DNA of 64,000 bases from Burkholderia anthina (lineage in GTDB: Bacteria; Pseudomonadota; Gammaproteobacteria; Burkholderiales; Burkholderiaceae), in the NCBI RefSeq assembly GCF_902498995.1, contig NZ_CABVLY010000011.1, positions 62,001 to 126,000 on the forward strand, given 5' to 3'. Below the pieces are notes generated by a model that was not told the DNA's origin, searched no databases, and saw only the letters and a list, made by a program, of their open reading frames with translations. The translations under genes were made by a program, and so were the position numbers. Of this stretch, positions 43,043 through 51,723 are shown piece after piece (the stretch's first letter is position 1; every line of letters begins with the position of its first letter).

Positions 43043-43615
43043 TCATGCGCGCCGGGAAAAAAGCTCACTGAACGCGATCGGCGACACGCCGACGCCGGCC
43101 AGGTTGTTCAGCATCATCGCCCAGGTTGCTTCGTCGACGCAGACCGGAAACGATCGCACGCGATTCGCGAGCAGCCAGTAGGTACGCGTCATGCCGTCGC
43201 TCATCGCGACTTCGTAGCCGCTGCCCTCCAGCCAGTAGCCGACCGGCGGCAGCGTGACCGGCTCGAGGCGGCCGGCCCTGAACGCGGCGGCGGCCGTCGA
43301 GAACTTGCGATCGAGCGGCATGATGCGGCGCGGCACGCAATCCTGCGAATCGAGCCGGGGAAAGGCCGGGCTCGTGCCGAGCCACAGCGCGTAGAACCGG
43401 TCGGCATCGAGATGCACGACGTAGCGTTCCGTTGCGCCGGGCGTCGCGGCCAGATAGCAGTCGGCCTGGCCGGGAACGGGCACGCGCCAGGTCGCGCGCC
43501 TGGCGCTCAGGTCGACCAGCTCGCATGCCTGCGGGCGCGGCTGAATGGGCGATGGTCGGCTGGCATCGCGCAGGTCGCGCGCGCGATCGAGTCCGATACG
43601 AAGACGTGTCAGCAT
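43043..43615 (-). CDS. Hypothetical protein next to the retron
   Basis: A 190-residue soluble protein with several tryptophans and mixed beta/alpha look (RATWRVPVPGQADCYLAATP, then RYVVHLDADRFYALWLGT and TYWLLANRVRSFPVCVDEAT). No signal peptide, membrane segment or known catalytic motif is visible. AGAGGG precedes the ATG. Its stop lies 20 bases before the retron promoter and it runs in the same direction as the RNA and reverse transcriptase. It could be an accessory or effector gene of the retron, or an unrelated neighbour; nothing in the sequence decides this. Confidence 0.75.
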   Translation of the reverse strand: MLTRLRIGLDRARDLRDASRPSPIQPRPQACELVDLSARRATWRVPVPGQADCYLAATPGATERYVVHLDADRFYALWLGTSPAFPRLDSQDCVPRRIMPLDRKFSTAAAAFRAGRLEPVTLPPVGYWLEGSGYEVAMSDGMTRTYWLLANRVRSFPVCVDEATWAMMLNNLAGVGVSPIAFSELFSRRA

Positions 43616-43780
43616 GGGCCCTCTCTTTCTCTCTTGATTTGTTCGAATGAGTCAGGGCATCGGCGAACCGGTCCGGCGCCCTGACGCTCCCCGGCACTCG
43701 GGAACCCGCGCAGTGTATCGCCTTTCCGTGCACGCACGATGACCGGGGGCGCCGTGCTGCAGCCCCCCGGCGCGCCGGCT

Positions 43781-44725
43781 TTACGGCAGCGGCGGCGCGT
43801 TGCGCAGCACGGCTTGCAGCGCGGTGTCGAACGGCGTCGTCCAGTCGATCCCGAGCGCGCACACCCGCGATGCATCCAGATGGCAGTCGTACGGACGCGG
43901 CGTCGCGTCGGCCGGCTGGTCGATCGGCGCGAGCGATGCGTCGATGCCGAACGCGGCCGCGATCCGCCGCGCGATGTCGTACTTCGTCATCGGTTCTTCG
44001 GCGGACCAGTGACGGATGCCCGTGACGGACGCGCCCGCGAGATGCCGCAGCGTCAGGTCGCGGATGACCTGCGCGACGTCCGGCGTGTAGGTCGGGTAGC
44101 GGATCGCCCACGCGTCCATGCCGACTGCCGGTGCGCCCGGCCGCGCTGACGCGACGATCGCCGGCACGAGGCTCGTGACGGCCGACTCGCTCCAGTCGAC
44201 GATCGGGCCGTACAGCAACGGCAGGCGCAGCACGCAGGAAAGCGGCGACGCGGCGAGCAAAGCCGCTTCGCCTTCCAGCTTCGTGCGGCCGTAGATGTTC
44301 AGCGGGTTCGGCGTCGCGTCTTCGCGGTAAGGCGCGGCCTTGCCGTCGAATACGTAGTCGGTGGAAATGCCGAGCGTCCACGCGCCGTAGCGGGCGGCGA
44401 GCGCACCGATGCGGGCCGGGGCGTCGACGTTGATCGCGCGGGCGCCCGCCGGATCGCGTTCGCAGACGTCGGGGCGGCGTTCGGCGGCGCAGACGATCAC
44501 GGCGGCCGGCCGGCGCGTGTCGAACAGATGCTCGAGGGCCGGCTGGTCGAGAACATCGAGCGTGACGACGTTGTCCGGCGGCAATGCGACGCGGGCAGCG
44601 CCTGCGCGTTGCGGATTCCGGATCGTCGCGATCAGGTCGAGCGACGATTCGCGCGACAGCGACGCGGCGACTGCGCGGCCGAGCAGGCCGGCGGCGCCGA
44701 TGAGGAAGATGGTCGGGTGCGGCAC
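43781..44725 (-). CDS. RmlD-like NAD(P)-dependent sugar reductase
   Basis: A 314-residue extended SDR of the dTDP-4-dehydrorhamnose reductase group. It shows FLIGAAGLLGRAVAASL as cofactor loop, VNVDAP-like AINVDAPARI, STDYVFDG, and the active-site YGRTK. It resembles stand-alone RmlD/MAT2-beta-like proteins rather than a rhamnose-cluster member, since no other rml gene is nearby. The start at 44725 is a GTG in MPHPTIFLIGAAG. Confidence 0.88.
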   Translation of the reverse strand: MPHPTIFLIGAAGLLGRAVAASLSRESSLDLIATIRNPQRAGAARVALPPDNVVTLDVLDQPALEHLFDTRRPAAVIVCAAERRPDVCERDPAGARAINVDAPARIGALAARYGAWTLGISTDYVFDGKAAPYREDATPNPLNIYGRTKLEGEAALLAASPLSCVLRLPLLYGPIVDWSESAVTSLVPAIVASARPGAPAVGMDAWAIRYPTYTPDVAQVIRDLTLRHLAGASVTGIRHWSAEEPMTKYDIARRIAAAFGIDASLAPIDQPADATPRPYDCHLDASRVCALGIDWTTPFDTALQAVLRNAPPLP

Positions 44726-44824
44726 GATAGTCGGCGATGAACGGGAAACACGGGGGTTCCAATCTATACGGGAACCGGCAACCGATGTCGAGTGCCGCCG
44801 GACGTCGACGACGCGCCCGCCATG

Positions 44825-44856
44825 AAAAAACCCGGTGCGCGATTAAGCGCACCGGG
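44825..44856 (-). terminator. Rho-independent terminator of the DoxX gene
   Basis: CCCGGTGCGC (44831-44840) and GCGCACCGGG (44847-44856) form a perfect 10-base stem with a 6-base loop. On the minus strand TTTTTT follows. It ends the transcript of the DoxX-family gene just to its right. Confidence 0.9.
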
Positions 44857-44887
44857 CCCGTCATGCCGCACGAACAGCCGTGCTATC

Positions 44888-45301
44888 TCACTTCCGGTCG
44901 AGCGAATACCGCCCCGGCCCGGTCACCGCGAGCAACAGCAGCCCGCCGATGATGCTGATGTTCTTGTAGAAGTTGATCATCGCCACGTACTGGTCCATCC
45001 CCTGCAGTTGCCAGTAGCGATGCCCGATCAGCGCGGTCGCGAGCGTATAGGCCGCGAACAGCAGCGCGAGCGGACGCGTGTAGAAGCCGATCGCGATCAG
45101 CGCGCCGCCGACCAGCTCGATCGCCACCGCGATCACCGCCGACAGCTCCGGCGACGGCGAACCCGTCGACGCCATGTACGCGACCGTACCCGAGAAGCCG
45201 GCCAGCTTCTGCCAGCCGAACAGCACGAACAGGATCATCAGCAACACGCGGGCTGCCAGCAGCAGCTCGTCCTTCTTCGACTCCAGCGAAACGTAACGCA
45301 T
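44888..45301 (-). CDS. DoxX-family membrane protein
   Basis: A 137-residue inner-membrane protein with four hydrophobic helices. It has the DoxX pattern: LLMILFVLFGWQKLAGFSGT at the first helix, then IELVGGALIAIGFYTRPLAL and MDQYVAMINFYKNISIIGGL. AAGGTGAG stands before the ATG at 45301. Members are linked to redox and quinone stress in membranes. It is followed by a strong terminator, so it is a single-gene unit. Confidence 0.9.
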   Translation of the reverse strand: MRYVSLESKKDELLLAARVLLMILFVLFGWQKLAGFSGTVAYMASTGSPSPELSAVIAVAIELVGGALIAIGFYTRPLALLFAAYTLATALIGHRYWQLQGMDQYVAMINFYKNISIIGGLLLLAVTGPGRYSLDRK

Positions 45302-45620
45302 AGCACTCACCTTGAATTGACGGTTTGACGCATCCGCTGCCGGCGTCCGCCTGGACGGCGAACCAATGAATCGGCAACGAACCACTCCTCGCGCAATCGG
45401 ACCACGGGCCGGTCGGCCCGCCGCCGAAGAATCCGCCCCTGCCGCGCCGTCGTGGCGCGCTCCGGATCGGTTCTGGCGAAGCACGGGTGCAGTCTACTGT
45501 CTCACCGTAAATCATCAATCCGTCAAAACAAGATTCGCTGTCTCGATTAAGTAGACAATTGTCACGTAACAAACGCGTCATGAAGGGCCGACACGCGTGC
45601 CGGCCCGGCGTCCCATCGCA
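45302..45620. other. Gene-free stretch with AT-rich promoter zone
   Basis: The 319 bases upstream of DoxX carry no credible gene. Positions 45500-45575 are AT-rich and include the perfect palindrome GACAATTGTC (45554-45563) and a minus-strand TTGACG; this is the likely DoxX promoter zone with a possible operator. Confidence 0.45.
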
Positions 45621-46700
45621 TCACATCATGTCGATCGGAAGCGTCTTGTCGAGATTGTCGTGCCACGCGCGAATGGTCTTCGGCACGGTTTTTTTCCACG
45701 TCGGCACGCTGGTGTAATAGCGCATCCGCACGTTGTCATGCGCATCGAACACGAGCAGCCCGATCCACAGATCGGCGCCGCGGCGCATCACGATCGCCGC
45801 GTTCGTCGTCGCGATGCCGCGCACCCAGTACGACTGCACGCTGGCGTTCAGGCCGTCGAGATCCTTGTCTTGAGCGCCGTAATTGATCGTGTCGACGAGC
45901 GTCTGATAGTCGGCGCCGAGCAGTTTGTGCGCGATCGCGTTCTGCTTCGCATCGGCCAGCACCTTCAGCGTCACGAGGTCGGCGGGCGCCTTGCTCTGCG
46001 CCTTCGCTGCGGTCACGTAGTCGCCGCCATACACGACGCCCGCACCGGCGCCGCAATCGGCATCGTCGCCGTGTTGCACGACCTGCACGCGCGCGCCCTT
46101 GCGGCTGAAATCGAGTCGGCATTGCTCGTGGCGGAACGTGCCGCTGTCGCCGTGCAACGAGATATCGCCGCCGAGCTCGCCGGTGTTCGCGCCGTTGTTG
46201 CCGCTCAGTTCGAAATGAAGACGCGGCGCGGTGCCGGTGAACGTCAGCGCGCCGCCGAATGACGGATTGTCGCTGTCGCGATACCACGTCTGCTGCCACC
46301 GGTCGGCCGCGAGCGGCGTGCCGTTCAGGCTCGCGAGCCGCTCTCGATAGCGATCGCCGACGCACGCGGCGTCGCCGCCGCACTGGTCGCGCTGCTTGAG
46401 CCATTTCCGTTGCGCGGTTTTCAGCACAGCCGTATCGCCGCCTTTGGTCAGCGCCGCCTTCCAGGCCGCCGCCAACTGGCCGTCGAGCTTCGACAGGCCG
46501 GCGTCCGCGCAGATCGCCTTCTCGGTCGGCGAAGCGGCTTTCGCGCAGTCGAAGCCGGCGGCATGCGCGATCGGCGACGAGATCTTCAGGACTGCAAATA
46601 TCATGGCGGATCGCAAGATCGCGTTGCGCACCTGCCGGCCGCGAAGCGCGGCTTGCCCTCGCGCGCCGGCGCGAGCATTCGATCGGTTCTGGATTGTCAT
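45621..46700 (-). CDS. Exported LprI/DUF1311-like protein
   Basis: Up to 359 residues. After a hydrophobic leader ending SSPIAHA, residues about 49-110 form a DUF1311/LprI-type domain with paired cysteines (FDCAKAASPTEKAICADAGL, then KWLKQRDQCGGDAACVGDRY). The rest (about 240 residues) is of unknown family and probably beta-rich. Related N-terminal domains occur in lysozyme-inhibitor and YecT proteins. The start is uncertain: the ATG at 46700, a GTG at 46631 or the ATG at 46604, the latter two giving a more usual signal peptide. Confidence 0.8.
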   Translation of the reverse strand: MTIQNRSNARAGARGQAALRGRQVRNAILRSAMIFAVLKISSPIAHAAGFDCAKAASPTEKAICADAGLSKLDGQLAAAWKAALTKGGDTAVLKTAQRKWLKQRDQCGGDAACVGDRYRERLASLNGTPLAADRWQQTWYRDSDNPSFGGALTFTGTAPRLHFELSGNNGANTGELGGDISLHGDSGTFRHEQCRLDFSRKGARVQVVQHGDDADCGAGAGVVYGGDYVTAAKAQSKAPADLVTLKVLADAKQNAIAHKLLGADYQTLVDTINYGAQDKDLDGLNASVQSYWVRGIATTNAAIVMRRGADLWIGLLVFDAHDNVRMRYYTSVPTWKKTVPKTIRAWHDNLDKTLPIDMM

Positions 46701-47240
46701 GGCCTGGATCGTCGCTGGGTCGCGGCCCCGTAAAAACGTCGTGTCCGCAACGTTCGAGGTAAAAGTGCCCGACGCGGCATGCGCGGCATGTCACGCCCGC
46801 CGAAGCGTAACCCGAACCGGCCGCGCCATCCACACCGATCACGCGCACGATGCCTTTGCCCCGCCTGCTCGCACGATGACGGCAACTCGCGCGAAGGCCG
46901 GCAGCGCCGTGTCTTGCGAGCCTTTCGCGCGGGCAGCCCACTTGCCTGGTCGTCAGCTTCGCTTCGAAGCCGTCGGACCGGCCATGCATGACCCTGGTCC
47001 GACGTGCACTCACGCGGCGCCAGCACATCGCGGCCAGAAGTGCACCTTGACCCATACCGCATCGAGCGTCGTGTGTGCGTGATCGACGGGATCGCCGCTC
47101 ACGATGCGAAGATGATCCGACCGATTCCCCGCGTCGCTCGACGATCTCCGCAGATCCCGCGGAGTTGACGCCCCTGTTCGCCGCACGCCTGTTCCACAAC
47201 CGTCGCCGGCCCTCGCCGCCCCGCACCACCCCCGCGCCGG
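46701..47240. other. Gene-free stretch
   Basis: No credible gene is seen in these 540 bases in any of the six frames. Open frames here have unconserved, arginine-rich translations typical of GC-rich non-coding DNA. No strong repeats were noticed. Confidence 0.4.
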
Positions 47241-48125
47241 CTATCCGCGCGCGTCCAGCCGCTCCGCGAGAAACCCGATGAACGTGCGCAGCGTGACGAA
47301 CCCTTCCCGATGCTGCGGAAACACCGCGTTCAGCGTGATCGGCGACGGCGCATACGCGTCGAGCACCGGCACCAGCGCGCCGCTGTCGATCGACGCGCCG
47401 ACGATGAAATGCGGCAGCAGCGCGATGCCGAGCCCGGCGATCGCCGCATCGCGCACGACTTCGCCGTTGTTCGCGACGAGCGGGCCCTGCACGTCGAACG
47501 TGCGCGCCGCGCCGTCGACCCGGAATTCCCAGCCGACGCGCCGTTCGCGCCCGTACATCAGGCACGTGTGGCCGGCCAGCTCGGCGGGCGTCGCGGGCGT
47601 GCCCTGCCGCTTCAGGTAGCCGGGACTCGCGCACGCGATCATCTTCCACGCGCCGAGCGGACGCGCGATCAGCGTCGAATCCTCGAGCGTGCCGATCCGC
47701 AGCACGAGATCGAAACCTTCGCCGATCAGGTCGACGCGCCGGTCGGTCAGGTCGAGGTTCAGCCGCACGGCCGGATGCGCGGACAGGAATTCGGCGATCA
47801 GCGGCGACAGGTGCGTGATCCCGAACGACAGCGGCGCGCTGATCTTCAGCGAGCCGTGCAGCTCGGTGCTGCGCACCGACATCGCCTGCTCGGCATCGGC
47901 GACCTCGGCGAGGATCCGCTGCGCGCGCGCATAGAACTCCTGCCCCGATTCCGTGACCGCGAGATTGCGCGTGTTGCGATGCAGCAAACGCACGCCGAGC
48001 GCGGCCTCGAGCGCCATCGTGCGCCGGCTCACGAACTGCTTGGACAGCATCAGCTGGTCGGCCGCGGCCGTGAAGCTGCCCGCATCGACCGTCGCGACGA
48101 AAATCCTCAGGTCGTTGAGTTCCAT
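47241..48125 (-). CDS. LysR-family regulator (divergent from pirin gene)
   Basis: A 294-residue LysR protein of the AaeR/PA0477-like group (LNDLRIFVATVDAGSFTAAA, recognition helix MLSKQFVSRRTMALEA). The ATG at 48125 gives MELNDLRIF, the family start. It is divergent from the pirin/WrbA unit with 128 bases between, an arrangement common in Burkholderia and fitting a redox- or quinone-responsive regulator. Confidence 0.92.
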   Translation of the reverse strand: MELNDLRIFVATVDAGSFTAAADQLMLSKQFVSRRTMALEAALGVRLLHRNTRNLAVTESGQEFYARAQRILAEVADAEQAMSVRSTELHGSLKISAPLSFGITHLSPLIAEFLSAHPAVRLNLDLTDRRVDLIGEGFDLVLRIGTLEDSTLIARPLGAWKMIACASPGYLKRQGTPATPAELAGHTCLMYGRERRVGWEFRVDGAARTFDVQGPLVANNGEVVRDAAIAGLGIALLPHFIVGASIDSGALVPVLDAYAPSPITLNAVFPQHREGFVTLRTFIGFLAERLDARG

Positions 48126-48253
48126 ATTGTCCACCTTAAAGAGACAGTCATTATCTCTTCAGCCATTTATTTGTTAAATAGATTGACCTAAGATTCATCT
48201 CAACGAACGGCCGGGCCCACTTCCGAGGTCCGGCGGACATCCAGGACAACATC

Positions 48254-48979
48254 ATGATCGAGACTCGTGCAGCAAACCAACGTGGCCGTGCCGAGCATGG
48301 CTGGCTCAGCTCCCGTCACACGTTTTCTTTCGCAAACTACTACGACCCGCAGCAAGTCGGCTTCTCCGACCTGCTGGTGATCAACGACGACCGCGTCGCG
48401 CCGGGCCGCGGCTTCGGCACGCACCCGCACCGCGACATGGAAATCCTGTCGTACGTGCTCGACGGCGCGCTGGAGCACAAGGATTCGATGGGCACCGGGT
48501 CGGTGATCGTGCCGGGCGACGTCCAGCTGATGAGCGCGGGCACCGGCGTGCGTCACAGCGAGTTCAACCACTCGCACGAAACGCCCGTCCACTTCCTGCA
48601 GATCTGGGTCGGGCCGGTTGAAAAGGGGGCCGCGCCGCGTTATCAGCAGACCAATGTCGCGGCGGCCGACAAGCGCGGCAAGCTCGCGCCGATCGTGTCG
48701 CCTGACGGCAACGGCGGCTCGCTGACGATCCGGCAGGACACGCGGATCTACGCAGGCCTGTTCGACGGCGACGAGCGCGCCACGCTCGAACTGGCACCGG
48801 ACCGCTTCGCCTACGTGCACGTTGCACGCGGCAGCGTGACGGTCAACGGCGTGACGCTCGGCGAAGGCGACGGCGCACGCATCCGCGGCGAGCAGGCGCT
48901 GACGTTCGCCGACGGCAAGGATGCCGAAGTGCTGGTATTCGACCTGCGTCCGGTCGAAGTGACGGCCGAGTGGGCATAA
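48254..48979 (+). CDS. Pirin-family protein
   Basis: A 241-residue bicupin of the YhhW type. The metal-binding residues are in FGTHPHRDMEILSYVLDG and GTGVRHSEFNHS. Some pirins have quercetin 2,3-dioxygenase activity and others are redox sensors. It is followed by a terminator and the wrbA gene, and it is divergent from its likely LysR regulator. Confidence 0.93.
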   Translation: MIETRAANQRGRAEHGWLSSRHTFSFANYYDPQQVGFSDLLVINDDRVAPGRGFGTHPHRDMEILSYVLDGALEHKDSMGTGSVIVPGDVQLMSAGTGVRHSEFNHSHETPVHFLQIWVGPVEKGAAPRYQQTNVAAADKRGKLAPIVSPDGNGGSLTIRQDTRIYAGLFDGDERATLELAPDRFAYVHVARGSVTVNGVTLGEGDGARIRGEQALTFADGKDAEVLVFDLRPVEVTAEWA

Positions 48980-48997
48980 CGCCCGTTCGGAAAACCA

Positions 48998-49024
48998 GGC
49001 CCCGCTGAATGCGGGGCCTTCTTA
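48998..49024 (+). terminator. Hairpin between pirin and wrbA
   Basis: GGCCCCGC (48998-49005) and GCGGGGCC (49011-49018) make an 8-base stem with a 5-base loop, followed by TTCTT. It ends 17 bases before the wrbA start and should reduce read-through from the pirin gene. Confidence 0.7.
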
Positions 49025-49040
49025 ATCGGAGATTCGCAAC

Positions 49041-49643
49041 ATGGCCAAGGTACTCGTCCTTTATTACTCGTCCTACGGGCACGTCGAAACGATGGCGCAG
49101 CACGTCGCCGAAGGCGCGCAATCGGTGCCCGGCGTCGAGGTCACGCTCAAGCGTGTGCCGGAAACCATCCCCGTCGACCAGGCGAAGGCGGCCGGCGTGA
49201 AGGTCGACCAGGCTGCACCGGTCGCCACGGTCGACGAACTCGCGAACTACGACGCGATCATCTTCGGCACGCCGACCCGCTTCGGCAACATGGCCGGCCA
49301 GATGCGCACGTTCCTCGACCAGACCGGCGGCCTGTGGATGAAGGGCGCGCTCGTCGGCAAGATCGGCAGCGTGTTCGCGTCGACCGGCACGCAGCACGGC
49401 GGCCAGGAAACGACGATCACGTCGTTCCACACGACGCTGCTGCATCACGGAATGGTGATCGCGGGCGTGCCGTACGCCTGCAGCGGGCTCGTCAACATGA
49501 ACGAAATCACGGGCGGCACGCCGTACGGCGCGACCACGCTCGCAGGCGCGGACGGCAGCCGTCAGCCGAGCGCGAACGAACTCGATATCGCGCGTTACCA
49601 GGGCAAGCACGTCGCGGAACTCGCGGCGAAGCTCGCGTCGTAA
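49041..49643 (+). CDS. wrbA: NAD(P)H:quinone oxidoreductase WrbA
   Basis: A 200-residue flavodoxin-like protein of the WrbA family. The FMN phosphate loop is [12 protein letters not shown], followed by [21 protein letters not shown] and [12 protein letters not shown], all standard. It reduces quinones by two electrons and so avoids semiquinone radicals. It likely belongs to the same regulon as the pirin gene. Confidence 0.96.
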   Translation: MAKVLVLYYSSYGHVETMAQHVAEGAQSVPGVEVTLKRVPETIPVDQAKAAGVKVDQAAPVATVDELANYDAIIFGTPTRFGNMAGQMRTFLDQTGGLWMKGALVGKIGSVFASTGTQHGGQETTITSFHTTLLHHGMVIAGVPYACSGLVNMNEITGGTPYGATTLAGADGSRQPSANELDIARYQGKHVAELAAKLAS

Positions 49644-49717
49644 CGCGGGATGCCGCCTGCCCCGGAAAGCCCGGGGGCGGGCGGCGCGTCCGGCATGCGC
49701 GGGACGCGGATGAACGA

Positions 49718-49747
49718 ACGGCGCCGGTCGAACCGGCGCCGTTTTTT
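49718..49747 (+). terminator. Rho-independent terminator of wrbA
   Basis: ACGGCGCCGGT (49718-49728) and ACCGGCGCCGT (49732-49742) pair over 11 bases with a 3-base loop and are followed by five T residues. Confidence 0.9.
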
Positions 49748-49788
49748 CTTGCGCGACCGCTGGCCGATACCGGCCCGATACTGACCCG

Positions 49789-50094
49789 TTACTGGCCCGA
49801 TGCCGGCGCGGCCGGCGCCGCCTTCGTCGCGGGCGCCTTCTGCACCGCGTTTTGCGGATAGTTGCTCTGGTCGTTGGTCAGCCGGTAGCCGCTGCCCGTG
49901 CCGATCGCCTTCAGGTCCTTCGCGTGGCGCGCGCGGGCCGCTTTGCGGGCCGCCTTCTTCTGCGCCTTGTCGAGCTGCTTCTGCGTCGGCGCGGACGCCG
50001 GATCCTGCGCGTATGCCGCCGGCGCGGCGGTCAACAGCAGACCGAACGACGCCGTTACTGCCACTGCCATCGAAACCACGCGAGACTTCGTCAT
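49789..50094 (-). CDS. Small exported basic protein
   Basis: A 101-residue protein with a signal peptide ending AAYA. The mature part is short and lysine/alanine-rich (QKQLDKAQKKAARKAARARH) with a C-terminal low-complexity tail of Ala and Pro. AAGGAGAT stands before the ATG. Similar short, secreted, basic proteins are frequent in Burkholderia; function unknown. Confidence 0.75.
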   Translation of the reverse strand: MTKSRVVSMAVAVTASFGLLLTAAPAAYAQDPASAPTQKQLDKAQKKAARKAARARHAKDLKAIGTGSGYRLTNDQSNYPQNAVQKAPATKAAPAAPASGQ

Positions 50095-50320
50095 GGCCGG
50101 ATCTCCTTGTCGATTGTTGATTGTGGGTTGAACGCCCGCACGCACGCCATGGACGTCGGCGTGCGACGACGGCGCCGATGCAACGTTAGCCGATCGCTGC
50201 GCAAATGTCCGTGCGCGTTCCCGAATTCTCCCGATAACGGCTGCGATACATGCGCGGCCGGCGCCCGGCCGGCCGATGCCGCGCGCGCGCCATCAGGGAA
50301 ACCGATAGCGTCGCGCGCGC

Positions 50321-51055
50321 TCACAGCCAGCGCGACAGCATCGGCAGCAGGATCGGCACGATGAACGCCGTCAGCACGCCGTTCAGCCCCATCCCGAGCC
50401 CGGCGAACGCGCCGGCCTCCTCGCTGACCTGGAACGCGCGCGCGGTGCCGATCCCGTGCGACGCGACGCCGAGCGCGAAGCCGCGCACGGCCGGCTCCTC
50501 GACGCGCAGCGCGTTGAGGATCCCGCGCGCGCATACCGCGCCGAAGACCCCGGTCGAGATCACCAGCACCGCGGTCAGCGACGGAATCCCGCCGATTTCC
50601 TGCGCGACGGCCATCGCGATCGGCGTAGTCGCGGATTTCGGCGCGAGCGACGCGATCGTCTGGTGCGATGCACCGAACAGCGCGGCGATGCCGACCGCCG
50701 ATGCGATCGCGGTCAGCGAGCCCGCGAGCAGGCCGACGAGCAGCGGCACCGCCGCGCGGCGCAGCTTCGACCACTGGCGGTAGAGCGGCAACGCCAGCGC
50801 GACGGTCGCCGGGCCGAGCAGGAAGTGCACGAACTGCGCGCCTTCGAAATACGTCGGATACGGCGTATGCGTAAGCGTCAGCAACACGACGATCAGCGCG
50901 ACCGCGATCAGCACCGGATTCGCGAGCGGATTAAAGCGCGCGCGGGCATAGACGGCCTGCGCGACGAGATACGCGATCAGCGTGATCGTCAGGCCGAGCA
51001 GCGGCGTCGCGGCGAGATAGACCCAGATCGCGCCGAGTTTCGGGAAGGCCGTCAT
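50321..51055 (-). CDS. lrgB: LrgB-family membrane protein
   Basis: A 244-residue multi-pass membrane protein of the LrgB/CidB family. It shows LLGPATVALALPLYRQW, LAPKSATTPIAMAVAQEIGG and ASHGIGTARAFQ, all family signatures. Its ATG overlaps the stop of the LrgA gene by 4 bases. The pair modulates murein hydrolase activity or exports small organic acids such as glycolate and pyruvate. Confidence 0.92.
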   Translation of the reverse strand: MTAFPKLGAIWVYLAATPLLGLTITLIAYLVAQAVYARARFNPLANPVLIAVALIVVLLTLTHTPYPTYFEGAQFVHFLLGPATVALALPLYRQWSKLRRAAVPLLVGLLAGSLTAIASAVGIAALFGASHQTIASLAPKSATTPIAMAVAQEIGGIPSLTAVLVISTGVFGAVCARGILNALRVEEPAVRGFALGVASHGIGTARAFQVSEEAGAFAGLGMGLNGVLTAFIVPILLPMLSRWL

Positions 51056-51423
51056 TGCGTGCCCTCCGCCGCGGCATCCGCGCGCCGCTGGCGCCGCAGC
51101 AACGCGCGCGTGACGAGGGCGGTCACGGCGATCGCGAGCGACGTGCTCACCGCGAGCGCGACGACGACCGCGAGCGCATCGCCGCGCACGCGATCGGCCG
51201 ACACCATGATGCCGACGCCGGCCGGCACGAACAGCAGCGACAGATGGCGCAGCAGCTCGAGCGCGGTCGGCTCGATCGCGTCGGCCACCTGCGGGCGCAG
51301 CATCACGAAACCGAACAGCAGCAGCATGCCGATGACGGGGCCCGGCACCGGCAGGCCGAACAGATAGGACACCCCTTCCCCGAGACACTGGAAGGTCAGC
51401 AAGACCGCGAATGCCTGCAACAT
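51052..51423 (-). CDS. lrgA: LrgA/CidA holin-like protein
   Basis: A 123-residue protein with four hydrophobic segments, holin-like. GLPVPGPVIGMLLLFGFVML and LSLLFVPAGVGIMV are the family signature regions. It precedes lrgB with a 4-base overlap. The 300 bases between it and the divergent ABC exporter gene hold only promoters as far as can be seen. Confidence 0.92.
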   Translation of the reverse strand: MLQAFAVLLTFQCLGEGVSYLFGLPVPGPVIGMLLLFGFVMLRPQVADAIEPTALELLRHLSLLFVPAGVGIMVSADRVRGDALAVVVALAVSTSLAIAVTALVTRALLRRQRRADAAAEGTQ

Positions 51424-51723
51424 GAACCGCTTCTCCCGAACGTGGCCGCGCGGGTCGGGCAGCCGCGCGGCCGATGAGCCGGCGGCATGCGACGCCGGCG
51501 TGGACGATACGCGCGATCGTACCAACAATAGGGGCGGCGCGGCTGTGGCGGCGTCCGGCGCGGCCATTCGGGCAACCGGCATGCAGCCGAAACGAATCGA
51601 TGCGACACTCGCAGCCGAACCGCGCGAGATCGCCGAGCCGCACCGGCACATCTCGCGCCGCTTCGCGAACACACGCAAGACCGGCCGGCCCGATAGCCCA
51701 TGCCGCATCAAGGAGAAGTTTCA

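Noticed and set aside
46396-47082. A plus-strand frame of 228 codons.
   Set aside because: Its first third is antisense to the LprI-like gene and the rest has no motif, ribosome site or conserved look.
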